64,000 nucleotides of DNA from Candidatus Krumholzibacteriota bacterium (GTDB lineage Bacteria; Krumholzibacteriota; Krumholzibacteriia; JACNKJ01), in the NCBI GenBank assembly GCA_016933175.1, contig JAFGBK010000070.1, positions 62,001 through 126,000 of the forward strand, in the 5' to 3' direction. The position numbers and the translations under genes were made by a program. The notes under the pieces are model-generated. The model had not been told where the DNA came from and searched no databases. It saw nothing but the letters and a program-made list of their open reading frames with translations. Each line of letters starts with the position of its first letter. Position 1 is the first letter of the stretch. This document shows, piece by piece, positions 9,916 through 18,558 of the stretch.

Positions 9916-10566
9916 TCAGGCCTCCCAGCTTGGCACGTAGTAGCGGGTGCCCGTGAAGGGCGCCAGGACGCGCCGGACCAGGTCGTCCAGGTGTTCGGGT
10001 CGCCGGACGAAATCCATGCGGTCCGTGTTGACCACGAGCAGGGGCGAGCCCTGGTAGTGGAAGAAGAAGTGGTTGTAAGCTTCGGTCAGGGTCTCCAGGT
10101 AGGAGGGCTTCAGGTCCCGCTCCATGGGCCGGCCGCGGCGGCCGATGCGCTCCAGCAGCGTCTCCAGGGAGGCCTGCAGGTAGATGACCAGGTCCGGCGT
10201 CGGCACCCGCGGCGCCAGGGCGCCGGCCACCAGATCGTAGAGGGCCAGCTCCTCGTCGCCCAGGGTGATGTTGGCGAAGATGCGATCCTTCGCGAAGTGG
10301 TAGTCGCTGACCAGCAGGCGCTGGAACAGCTCGCCCTGCAGGAGCTCGGTCTGCTGGCGAAAGCGCGACAGGAGGAAGAAGATCTGGGTCTGGAAGGCGT
10401 AGCGCGCCGGGTCGGCGTAGAAGTGCTTGAGGAAGGGATTCTCCTCCACCTCCTCCAGGCTCAGGCGGGCCCCCAGGCGCTCGGCCAGCAGGCGGGCGAG
10501 GCTCGTCTTGCCGACGCCGATGACGCCCTCGACGACGATGTAGCCGGGCTGTCCGGGTTCAGGCAT
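9916..10566 (-). CDS. deoxynucleoside kinase family protein
   Basis: 216 residues. P-loop GVIGVGKTS near residue 14, then SRFRQQTELLQG, a DYHFAKDRIFANITL segment holding the conserved D-R-region, and a lid region LLERIGRRGRPMERD. This is the dNK/dGK family, which phosphorylates deoxynucleosides for salvage; the substrate preference cannot be read from the sequence. Such a kinase beside folK and panB/panC recurs in several diderm phyla. The start overlaps folK by 8 nt and panB follows after 3 nt. Confidence 0.88.
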   Translation of the reverse strand: MPEPGQPGYIVVEGVIGVGKTSLARLLAERLGARLSLEEVEENPFLKHFYADPARYAFQTQIFFLLSRFRQQTELLQGELFQRLLVSDYHFAKDRIFANITLGDEELALYDLVAGALAPRVPTPDLVIYLQASLETLLERIGRRGRPMERDLKPSYLETLTEAYNHFFFHYQGSPLLVVNTDRMDFVRRPEHLDDLVRRVLAPFTGTRYYVPSWEA

Positions 10567-11083
10567 CCTCGCGCCACCAGTCCTTCCCGCCGGCCAGCCG
10601 CACCGCCGTCTGACCCGGCTCCAGGGCCGCCAGCATCTCGCGCACGCTGAGGCGGCTCTCGGGGTGCCGCCACTCGGGCCGCAGCTCGACCAGGGGGGCC
10701 AGGACGAAGCGGCGCCGCGCCAGCCCGGGGTGCGGCAGGTTCAGGGCCGGGCCGCGCCGGCGCCCGGCGCCGTGCCAGAGCAGGTCCAGGTCCAGGGTGC
10801 GCGGGCGGCGGTGGCCGTTCGGCTCCCGGCCGGCCTCGCGCTCCAGATCCTGGCAGGCCGCGAGCAGGTCCTCGGGCGACAGGGCGCTGGTGCCCACGGC
10901 ACAGGCGTTGAGGTAGGCCGCCTGGGCGCCGGCCACCTCCACGGGATCGGTTTCCCAGAGGCCGCTCACCTCGAGTTCCCACAGCAGACCGCGATCCGCC
11001 AGACGGCGCAGAGCGCGGGCCAGGTGCCCGCGGCGGTCACCCAGGTTGCTGCCCAGGGACAGGGCCACCTCGCTGCCGCTCAT
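10559..11083 (-). CDS. folK: 2-amino-4-hydroxy-6-hydroxymethyldihydropteridine pyrophosphokinase
   Basis: 174-residue HPPK. It transfers pyrophosphate from ATP to 6-hydroxymethyl-7,8-dihydropterin in folate synthesis. The N-terminal SLGSNLGDRRGHL and the metal-binding RPRTLDLDLLWHG signature are intact. It overlaps folB by 4 nt (ATGA), so FolB feeds FolK both chemically and translationally. The C-terminus overlaps the kinase gene by 8 nt. Confidence 0.95.
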   Translation of the reverse strand: MSGSEVALSLGSNLGDRRGHLARALRRLADRGLLWELEVSGLWETDPVEVAGAQAAYLNACAVGTSALSPEDLLAACQDLEREAGREPNGHRRPRTLDLDLLWHGAGRRRGPALNLPHPGLARRRFVLAPLVELRPEWRHPESRLSVREMLAALEPGQTAVRLAGGKDWWREDA

Positions 11084-11445
11084 GCCTCCCTCCCGCGCTC
11101 CAGGACCACCTCCACCTCGCGGCAGGTGTTGGGGAAGGGCAGGTTCATCTTGCGCAGGGAGACGGTGACGCGCTCGACGCGCGGGAAGCGGTGCAGCAAG
11201 CCCTCGATGACGGCGGCGGCCAGGTGCTCCAGGAGCTGGCAGCGCGCCCCGCCGGCGAGCTGCTGGGCGGCCACGTAGACCTCCTCGTAGCTCACCGTGT
11301 CGGCCAGGTGGTCGCTGGCGGCCGCCTCGGACAGGTCCACGGCCAGGTCCAGGTCCATCAGGAGCCTCTGGCCCACCTGCTGCTCCGGCCCCGCCACGCC
11401 ATAGTAGCCGTAGACGATGATGTCCTTCAGCCGGATGTAGTCCAT
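11080..11445 (-). CDS. folB: dihydroneopterin aldolase
   Basis: 121 residues, normal for FolB, which cleaves 7,8-dihydroneopterin to 6-hydroxymethyldihydropterin and glycolaldehyde. The N-terminus MDYIRLKDIIVYGYYGV, the central YEEV region and LRKMNLPFP near the end are typical. The frame is open to 11517, but the ATG at 11445 aligns with the family start, has a GGGGAG Shine-Dalgarno and lies downstream of the promoter at 11489-11517. It is the first gene of the ten-gene operon ending in tatA. Confidence 0.94.
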   Translation of the reverse strand: MDYIRLKDIIVYGYYGVAGPEQQVGQRLLMDLDLAVDLSEAAASDHLADTVSYEEVYVAAQQLAGGARCQLLEHLAAAVIEGLLHRFPRVERVTVSLRKMNLPFPNTCREVEVVLERGREA

Positions 11446-11488
11446 GCTGTGGCTCCCCGCGCGGGCGGACGTCGCCCGCGATCGCCAG

Positions 11489-11517
11489 AGACTAGGAAGG
11501 CCCCCCCGACCTGTCAA
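11489..11517 (-). promoter_or_regulatory. sigma-70 promoter of the folB-to-tatA operon
   Basis: Perfect TTGACA (11512-11517) and TAGTCT (11489-11494) with a 17-bp spacer containing a run of seven G. The start site would be near 11482, giving a leader of about 37 nt with a small GC hairpin (GCGGGC / GCCCGC). It is the only clear promoter before ten tightly packed genes. Confidence 0.75.
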
Positions 11518-11585
11518 GGCGGGCTTGCGCGGTGCCGACGCTCCCCGGCCGGCGCCGCGCCGCGCGGTCCGCCGCTGCCGGCCGT

Positions 11586-11619
11586 AAAAAAGCCCCGGCG
11601 GCGCGAAGCCACCGGGGCT
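11586..11619 (-). terminator. Rho-independent terminator of groS-groL
   Basis: Read on the minus strand, AGCCCCGGUGGC pairs with GCCGCCGGGGCU (12 pairs, one G-U wobble) across a 5-nt loop, followed directly by six U. It lies 31 nt after the groL stop. The G-U pair would be a C-A mismatch on the other strand, so the signal is directed at groL transcripts. Confidence 0.9.
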
Positions 11620-11649
11620 GGAATCAAACGCGACGCCGGTGGCGCGCGC

Positions 11650-13278
<1,629 letters not shown>

Positions 13279-13341
13279 GGTTCTCTCCTTCTGGTCTGGG
13301 TCCCGCCCGGCGGGCGGGAGCGATCGTTGGCCCGCGCGGGG

Positions 13342-13626
13342 CTAGAGGATGGCGAGCACGTCGCTCTCGCGCAGGATGATGTACTTGTCGTCGTCGATGG
13401 TCACCTCGGACCCGGAGTACTTGCCGTAGAGCACCATGTCGCCGGCCTTGACCTCCATGGGGAGGCGTTCGCCGTCGTCGGTGAGGCGGCCCGGGCCGAT
13501 GGCCATGACCTCGCCCTTCTGGGGCTTCTCCTTGGCCGTGTCGGGGATGATGATCCCGCCCTTCTTCATCTCATCCTCTTCGAAGGCCTTGACCAGGATG
13601 CGGTCGGACAGGGGCTTGATGTCCAT
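13342..13626 (-). CDS. groS: 10 kDa co-chaperonin GroES
   Basis: 94 residues, standard length. Caps the GroEL cavity. [13 protein letters not shown], the mobile loop [20 protein letters not shown] and the C-terminal [13 protein letters not shown] are typical. The start at 13626 has an AAGGAGG Shine-Dalgarno seven nucleotides upstream. No CIRCE (HrcA) operator was found in its leader; a perfect 10-bp palindrome occurs there instead. Confidence 0.98.
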   Translation of the reverse strand: MDIKPLSDRILVKAFEEDEMKKGGIIIPDTAKEKPQKGEVMAIGPGRLTDDGERLPMEVKAGDMVLYGKYSGSEVTIDDDKYIILRESDVLAIL

Positions 13627-13718
13627 GCTCCCAACCTCCTTGACCTGCTTCTTTGGCAGTCCGCGACAGACCCGGAAGGGTCGCCTAAGTTTAGAAGTGA
13701 TTGTATTTGAATGTGTTT

Positions 13719-13785
13719 GGCAATTGCCGTGTGTGTTTGCTAGCCAGACAGGCGGCAATATAGAGAAGCCGGAAAGGCAATGCAA
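13719..13785 (-). promoter_or_regulatory. groS-groL promoter with palindromic leader site
   Basis: TTGCAT (13780-13785) and TATATT (13757-13762) lie 17 bp apart on the minus strand, a good sigma-70-type match at the 3' side of the PF05618 gene. About 30 bp downstream of the -10 is the palindrome GGCAATTGCC (13719-13728), flanked by two TGTGTTTG repeats. That palindrome is a candidate heat-shock operator by position only. The stretch 13680-13790 is markedly AT-richer than its surroundings. Confidence 0.72.
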
Positions 13786-13798
13786 GAGGAAAAGGCCA

Positions 13799-14308
13799 TC
13801 AAGCATCCCGATCTCGAACGGCCGGCAGCGGCAGGCTGGGTTCCGGCTCGAAGCGGTGCCGCACGGGCGTGTGGAGGTAACTGAGGGCCGGATCCAGGCG
13901 GAAGCGGCCTGCCAGGTCGGCGCGACCGAGGTGCAGGAAGTGCTGCCGCCGCGCGGCGCCCAGGAGCAGGGCCAGCTCGGCCTCCCACTCCCAGAGACCG
14001 AGACAGACGGGGACGCGCACCACGTAGCAGCGGCCCAGGTCCTCGCCCAGGCGGGTGCGGCGGTGGTAGAAGGCATGGACGATCTTGAGTCGCCCGCGCC
14101 CCCGCGCCATCGGCACGGCCAGGCGCAGGACCAGGCGCCGCTTGCCCGCGGCGTCTCGCATGGAGCGCAGCGGCGACACCTGCTCCACGGCCAGCGTGGA
14201 CAGGGGTGATGCGGGGTCGATGAGGGCCTTGAGGGTCAGTCCCCAGGCGGGAAAGCCGACCGTCTCCTTCCAGCCCAGGATCGGGAGCGACGCGGCAGCG
14301 CGTGCCAT
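13799..14308 (-). CDS. PF05618 family (RimB-like, retropepsin-fold) protein with altered active site
   Basis: 169 residues. LGWKETVGFPAWGL at the N-terminus and LGRADLAGRFRLDP near the C-terminus match the PF05618 family, once called ATP-dependent zinc proteases and later related to retropepsin-like aspartic peptidases. The usual catalytic stretch is KAKxDTGAxTSAL. Here it reads KALIDPASPLSTL: the Asp (residue 31) is kept but Thr-Gly-Ala is replaced. The protein may be inactive or use a modified mechanism. The start at 14308 has a GAGGAGG Shine-Dalgarno; the frame extends to 14353 without one. No RimK ligase gene is adjacent. Confidence 0.68.
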   Translation of the reverse strand: MARAAASLPILGWKETVGFPAWGLTLKALIDPASPLSTLAVEQVSPLRSMRDAAGKRRLVLRLAVPMARGRGRLKIVHAFYHRRTRLGEDLGRCYVVRVPVCLGLWEWEAELALLLGAARRQHFLHLGRADLAGRFRLDPALSYLHTPVRHRFEPEPSLPLPAVRDRDA

Positions 14309-14389
14309 GAACGCCTCCTCGCATGTCGGTTGCGAATCCCGGGCCGCGCGCATTTCCGCTTCAGCGCGGCGCCGTGCGGCCGATATCTC

Positions 14390-14512
14390 TACGTGGAGGG
14401 ACCGTGACGCTTCTCCCTGAGGTCCCTCCGAGAATTTGCTCCAAACTGACCTCGGCCCGGGGCCGAGGCAGGCTTCTCCCGGAATCCCGGTCGGCTGGCC
14501 GGGATTCTTTTT
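14390..14512 (+). ncRNA. candidate small structured RNA with intrinsic terminator
   Basis: The 246-bp gap between coaX and the PF05618 gene contains three hairpins in series: GGAGGGACC/GGTCCCTCC (14395-14403 with 14421-14429), CCTCGGC/GCCGAGG (14450-14468), and a terminator-like stem at 14482-14507 followed by T5. On the plus strand this would be an RNA of about 120 nt. It does not match the SRP RNA core, tmRNA or RNase P, and 6S-like pairing is not evident. No convincing promoter was found (only a TATCTC near 14384). The first two hairpins could equally belong to the minus-strand leader of the PF05618 gene. Confidence 0.3.
14482..14512 (+). terminator. Rho-independent terminator on the plus strand, no gene upstream
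   Basis: GAATCCCGG (14482-14490) and CCGGGATTC (14499-14507) form a perfect 9-bp stem with an 8-nt loop, followed by five T (14508-14512). A third segment ATCCCGG (14513-14519) could pair with CCGGGAT (14499-14505) instead, giving two mutually exclusive hairpins. Genes on both sides run on the minus strand, so no annotated plus-strand transcript needs this signal. Confidence 0.65.
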
Positions 14513-14554
14513 ATCCCGGAGCCGCCGCCGGCCCGCCGCCGGGGGGCCGACGCG

Positions 14555-15313
14555 TCAGTTCCGGAGCCGGCCCGCGCCCGCCTCGACCAGGGCCCTCAGC
14601 CCCAGCAGGGTCCAGTCGGGCTCCAGGCGCGGCGCCGTCCCCCGCCAGCGGGCGGCCAGGTCGGGGGCCAGTCCTCCGGTGAGGACCACGGCCTCCGCCG
14701 CGCCCAGGCGCGCCGCCAGCCCCTCGGCGGCGGCCAGCAGCCCCCATGTGGCGCCCGCGGCCAGGGCCGACGCCGTGTCGCGGCCCACGGGCTCCTCGGT
14801 CCAGCGCGGCCGGACTTCCGGAAGCCGCTCGGTCCCGCGGGCCAGGGCTCGCAGCATCATGTCCCGCCCGGGCAGGATCAGGCCGCCCCGGTAGACGCCC
14901 GCCGCGTCCAGCCAGTCGGCCGTGACGGCCGAGCCGGCGTCGATGACCAGGGCGGGCGCCAGGCCCTCGCGCCAGGCGGCCGCGGCGTTGCAGAGGCGGT
15001 CGGCGCCGAGGGTCGCGCGGCTTTCCACGGCCACCGGGAAGGGGACCTCGTCCTCGCCGGACACCTGCCGGACCGGCACGCGCCGGCTGCGCAGCCAGTC
15101 CAGCAGGGCGGGCTCGCGCGAGGGGGCGACGGAGCAGAAGGCGGCCCGCGTGCCGGGCTCGGTGAGCAGGGGCGCCAGGCGCCGGTCCCAGGCGGACGGA
15201 TCGGTGCGCCCCTCCAGGGCCAGGCGCGCACGGGACGCGCCGCCCACCACGAGGAGGGCCTTGAGGCGGCTGTTGCCGATGTCCAGGCAGAGCAGGGGCG
15301 CGGTCGCGGCCAA
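14555..15313 (-). CDS. coaX: type III pantothenate kinase
   Basis: 252 residues. It phosphorylates pantothenate in the first committed step of CoA synthesis. LLCLDIGNSRLK at the N-terminus is the phosphate-binding ASKHA motif; LGADRLCNAAAAW, VIDAGSAVTADWL and GLILPGRDMMLRAL are CoaX signatures. No ATG lies close to the family start. A TTG at 15313 with a strong AGGAGGTGAT Shine-Dalgarno gives the expected length, so I chose it over the distant ATG at 15436. It completes PanB-PanC-CoaX in one window. In many genomes coaX is next to birA; here a 4-kb plus-strand block separates them. Confidence 0.93.
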   Translation of the reverse strand: MAATAPLLCLDIGNSRLKALLVVGGASRARLALEGRTDPSAWDRRLAPLLTEPGTRAAFCSVAPSREPALLDWLRSRRVPVRQVSGEDEVPFPVAVESRATLGADRLCNAAAAWREGLAPALVIDAGSAVTADWLDAAGVYRGGLILPGRDMMLRALARGTERLPEVRPRWTEEPVGRDTASALAAGATWGLLAAAEGLAARLGAAEAVVLTGGLAPDLAARWRGTAPRLEPDWTLLGLRALVEAGAGRLRN

Positions 15314-15486
15314 GGGTATATCACCTCCTCGCGCCAGTGGATGGCCCAGGATACCCCATGACAGGAGCGAAATCCAGGTGCTCGGGCGTTGGTTCGCAGG
15401 GGTGCGGCGCGGGCGGATCGCGGAGCAGCTAGCCAAAAGCCTTAATGCTGGAGTTAAGAAAGTGTATGTAATACGATAACTATTCC

Positions 15487-15515
15487 TTGACTTGCGTAAA
15501 AGTCCTGTCTAGACT
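15487..15515 (+). promoter_or_regulatory. sigma-70 promoter of the XRE gene (leaderless transcript predicted)
   Basis: TTGACT (15487-15492) and TAGACT (15510-15515) with a 17-bp spacer. The predicted start site, about 7 nt after the -10, falls on the A of the ATG at 15522, and no Shine-Dalgarno precedes that ATG. Upstream is an AT-rich stretch with the inverted repeat CTTAA-N8-TTAAG (15441-15458), a possible operator. Confidence 0.75.
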
Positions 15516-15521
15516 TCGAGC

Positions 15522-15734
15522 ATGGCCATCAAGGTGAACCTCGATCTCGTCCTGGTCCAGCGCAAGATGTCGCTGACGGAGCTCTCGCAGCGCATCGGCA
15601 TCTCCATCACCAACCTGTCCCTGCTCAAGACCGGCAAGGTGAAGGGGATGCGCTTCAGCACCCTGGAGGCCATCTGCCGCGAGCTGGACTGCCAGCCGGC
15701 GGACATTCTCGAGTACGTCCACGACTATGTCTGA
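15522..15734 (+). CDS. small XRE-family transcriptional regulator
   Basis: 70 residues, almost wholly one Cro/C1-type helix-turn-helix (about 8-62; MSLTELSQRIGISITNLSLLKTG is the HTH core), of the short YozG/HTH_26 type. It probably controls its own promoter and the downstream membrane protein. The ATG lies at the predicted transcription start with no ribosome binding site, so it should be translated from a leaderless mRNA. The 3' end overlaps the longest possible version of the next gene by 8 nt. This regulator/membrane-protein layout is common for small autoregulated pairs. Confidence 0.88.
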   Translation: MAIKVNLDLVLVQRKMSLTELSQRIGISITNLSLLKTGKVKGMRFSTLEAICRELDCQPADILEYVHDYV

Positions 15735-15747
15735 CGAGGAGCGGATC

Positions 15748-16389
15748 ATGGACGCTGCCATCCACGCCACGAAGGGAGCCGAGGACATGAGGAAGAACCC
15801 CTACGCGCTGGGAGGCTGGATTTCCATCGCGGCCGCCGTGCTCTTCCCCATCACGATCGTGACGGCATTCCTCCAGAAGGTCATCGCCGAGGGCGTCGTC
15901 GGCTACCACGGCCCCCTGCTCGGACCCAGCGACCTGCTGGGGGTGCTGTTCACCATCCTCGCCGTCTACGCGCTCCTCGTCCTGCGTCGCTTCCTCAACG
16001 AGCGCTACCAGTACCACGGCATCGACGTGCTGATCATCCTGTCCATCGTCTGGAGCGTCCTCTTCCAGGTGGTGGGTCTGGCCAGCGAATTCCTCCTCAT
16101 GATGATCTGGCCCGTGAACGAGGAGGCGCTGCGCGTCATGCAGCTGATCCTCTTCGGCATCTTCATGCTCTGCGTGGGCGTCATCGACATCCTCATCGGC
16201 GTGCGGCTGATGCAGTCCAGCCAGGGCTTCTCCCAGCTCATCAAGGTCTTCGCCGTCCTCAGCCTCATCGCCGGCATCCTGGAGGTCGCCGTGCTGCTGT
16301 CGCCCCTGGCGATGCTGCTCGTGCCCGTCAACTTCGTGATCGTGGGGCTGATCCTGCTCCGCGACGAGGCCGAGGCCGAGTTCGTCTAG
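15748..16389 (+). CDS. multi-pass membrane protein paired with the XRE regulator, function unknown
   Basis: 213 residues from the chosen start. About six hydrophobic helices: ISIAAAVLFPITIVTAFL, LLGVLFTILAVYALLVL, VLIILSIVWSVLFQVV, LILFGIFMLCVGVIDILIG, VFAVLSLIAGILEVAVLL and LLVPVNFVIVGLILL. No catalytic motif is visible. Three starts are possible: 15727 (overlaps the XRE stop), 15748 (GAGGAG seven nucleotides upstream, chosen) and 15787 (AAGGGAG). Short HTH_26 regulators are often encoded beside such membrane proteins, for example DUF2975; I cannot confirm that family here. Confidence 0.7.
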   Translation: MDAAIHATKGAEDMRKNPYALGGWISIAAAVLFPITIVTAFLQKVIAEGVVGYHGPLLGPSDLLGVLFTILAVYALLVLRRFLNERYQYHGIDVLIILSIVWSVLFQVVGLASEFLLMMIWPVNEEALRVMQLILFGIFMLCVGVIDILIGVRLMQSSQGFSQLIKVFAVLSLIAGILEVAVLLSPLAMLLVPVNFVIVGLILLRDEAEAEFV

Positions 16390-16608
16390 GTCGCCGCGCC
16401 GCCCGACGTGCCCGGCGCGGCGCGCCACCTCCGGCGCGAGAGCTTCACGCACGAATCCCGCGGATCCCGCCCCCCGGCCCCGCAACGCGGCGCGCGGCCG
16501 GCGTGTCCGTCGTCCAGGCGGGCGGGGCCCCGCCGCCTTGTCCGTGGCATGATCTGCCGGCAGCGCATTTCGCCCCGCCGCCATCGCGCCGAAGAAAGGA
16601 AGTGCCGC

Positions 16609-17439
16609 GTGAGATCGCTTCGCCCCGCCGGTGGCCTGCTTGCCGTCTCCCTGCTGCTCCTGGGCGCCTGCGCCGCCACCCCCCGCCTGGACAGCGCGCG
16701 GCTGGATCCGCCCGCCTCGTCGGACCGGGGCCTGTCCGCCGCTCGAGACCGGCTCGCGCCCCTGGAGGACTGCCCCCTCTCCGTCGGCGTCGCCAATGAC
16801 GACTCGATCCTCTACCTGGTCCTCGCCACGGGCAACCGCGACCTGCAAGCGCAGATCCTCCGCCAGGGCCTCATCATCTGGTTCGACCCCACGGGTGGGA
16901 AGGCGCGGACCTTCGGCGCCCAGTACCCCCTGGGCACCATGGCCGACGCCCTCGAGGATGGCGCGCTGACGCGCCGGCGCCAGCCGGAGGGCGGCGAGCA
17001 GGACGAAGCCGCCCGGCGCCAGCGGCTTGCCGAAGCCGCCGAGGCGGTGCGCGGCCGCATGCGGATCCACTTCACCGGGGAAGGTGACGCCTGGAGCCTG
17101 GCCGTCGCCGAGTGCCGCGGCGTTTCCGTGAGCTACCGCGTCGAGGCCTCGCGCCTCGTCGTCGAGATGGCGATCCCCCTTTGGACCGGCCCCGGCCGTC
17201 CCTACGCCGTCGGCGCCGGCGCGGGCGGCACGCTCGCCCTGGGCTTCCAGACGCCCGAGCTCGATCGCGAGGCCCGGCGGGAAGCCATGGGCGGTCGCGG
17301 CGGCGGCAGGGGCGTGCCGCCCGGCGGCGGGACCGGCGGTCCGCCCGGCGGCGGCAGGGGCGGTCCGCCCGGCGGCATGTCCCGCCCCGATCCCCTCGAC
17401 TGGTGGATCATCGTGACGCTGGCACCGGCGGCCCCGTGA
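16609..17439 (+). CDS. putative lipoprotein with glycine/proline-rich tail
   Basis: 276 residues from a GTG with GGAAG upstream. A lipoprotein signal peptide ends in LLLLGAC (Cys21). The mature part contains VANDDSILYLVLATGN and LIIWFDPTGGKARTFGAQYPLG, a beta-rich domain seen in uncharacterised outer-membrane-associated proteins of Bacteroidetes-like bacteria. The last ~50 residues hold tandem GGP/PPGG repeats encoded at 17311-17378. The frame is open to 16408 but without a signal or Shine-Dalgarno. The 219 bp before the gene show no clear promoter. It precedes the TonB/ExbB/ExbD genes and may be part of that system; function unknown. Confidence 0.6.
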   Translation: MRSLRPAGGLLAVSLLLLGACAATPRLDSARLDPPASSDRGLSAARDRLAPLEDCPLSVGVANDDSILYLVLATGNRDLQAQILRQGLIIWFDPTGGKARTFGAQYPLGTMADALEDGALTRRRQPEGGEQDEAARRQRLAEAAEAVRGRMRIHFTGEGDAWSLAVAECRGVSVSYRVEASRLVVEMAIPLWTGPGRPYAVGAGAGGTLALGFQTPELDREARREAMGGRGGGRGVPPGGGTGGPPGGGRGGPPGGMSRPDPLDWWIIVTLAPAAP

Positions 17440-17609
17440 CCCGTGGCCGCACCGGTCCGCGGCAGCTCTGATGCCGATGCCGGGGCGGGAACCCCCGCGG
17501 CCGCGAGCTGTAGAGGTCGGGTCGCCGCCCGCGGCGGGCGGAGCGCGCCGACTGCGCGGGATCGAGATCCCCTCGTTCCCGCACCGTGTCCGCGAAACCG
17601 GGAGCACCG

Positions 17610-18518
17610 ATGCGACGGCGCGATCAGCAGGGCACCTGGTTCCTGGCGGCGCTGTTGTCCCTGCTGCTTCACGCCGGCGCGCTGCTGGGCGTCCGCGCCC
17701 TGCCCGCGGCGGGGCCGGCGCCGCCGCTCGATCGCGAGCCGGAGGCCCTGCGCATCGTCTTCGCGCCGGCCAGCGAGGAGCCCGCGGCCTTCACGGAGCT
17801 GCCCCCGGATCGCGCGGACGTAGCGCCGGACCGGGCTGATTTCCTGAGCAACGTGGACAGCCGCGCCCGCGATCGCGTCGCGAGCGGCGAGACGACGGCA
17901 CTGCCCGCTTCGGACGGCCTCGCCGAGATCCCGCAGGTCCGCATGGACCCCGCCCGGGACGGAACCGGCGCCAGCGCTCCGGCCCACCCGGACGCCGTCG
18001 CGCCCACCGCCGCCGACGCCGATGCCGGGCAAGCGGCGGTCCTCGGCCGCCTGCCGCGGCGGGCACCCTTCGGCGAGGCGTGGCCCCGCTGGCGCCCGGA
18101 TCTCGCGCTCCCGGGCGACGGCCATCCCTTCGCCGCGGCCAGCGACCTGTACCAGGAGCCGCTGGCGAACCCCGGCGGCAACGCCGACCTCGACGGCGAC
18201 GTCAGCCTGAGCACGACGGCGTGGGAGTACGCCCCCTGGCTGCAGGCCTTCCGCCGCGAGGTCTACGCCAACTGGTATCCGCCCTACGCATTCCACGCGG
18301 GAGTGATCGAGGGCTGGACGCAGCTCGAGCTCGAGATCGCGCGGAACGGCGAGCTCCTGCGCTGCGATGTCCTCGGCGAGGAGGGGCACGCGTCGCTGCG
18401 CGTCGCCAGCGTGGGCGCCATGCGCGGGGCGGCGCCCTTCACGCCGCTCCCGGACGCCTTCCCCGAGAAGACCCTGATCCTGAAGATCCGGATGATCTAC
18501 ACCCTGCACCGCCGCTGA
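17610..18518 (+). CDS. TonB-like energy transducer
   Basis: 302 residues. N-terminal membrane anchor (about 10-30, TWFLAALLSLLLHAGALLGV), a long Pro/Ala/Asp-rich periplasmic spacer, and a C-terminal domain (about 210-300; FRREVYANWYPPYAF ... LELEIARNGELL) resembling TonB/TolA C-terminal domains. It would link ExbB/ExbD (next two genes) to outer-membrane partners. The ATG at 17610 follows GGGAG; an in-frame ATG at 17586 is less likely. Whether it acts as TonB or TolA is undecided; no receptor gene is in the window. Confidence 0.7.
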   Translation: MRRRDQQGTWFLAALLSLLLHAGALLGVRALPAAGPAPPLDREPEALRIVFAPASEEPAAFTELPPDRADVAPDRADFLSNVDSRARDRVASGETTALPASDGLAEIPQVRMDPARDGTGASAPAHPDAVAPTAADADAGQAAVLGRLPRRAPFGEAWPRWRPDLALPGDGHPFAAASDLYQEPLANPGGNADLDGDVSLSTTAWEYAPWLQAFRREVYANWYPPYAFHAGVIEGWTQLELEIARNGELLRCDVLGEEGHASLRVASVGAMRGAAPFTPLPDAFPEKTLILKIRMIYTLHRR

Positions 18519-18558
18519 GCGAACGACACGACCGCGGCGAGCCAAGGAGATGCTCACC

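Noticed and set aside
14323-14360. Gcgaatcccggg segment considered as part of a tRNA gene
   Set aside because: The T-loop consensus (TTCRANY) is not met and no cloverleaf can be drawn on either strand.
16545-16557. TGGCAT...TGC resembling a sigma-54 promoter before the lipoprotein gene
   Set aside because: The GG and GC dinucleotides are two bases too close together for the -24/-12 geometry, and no activator gene is nearby.
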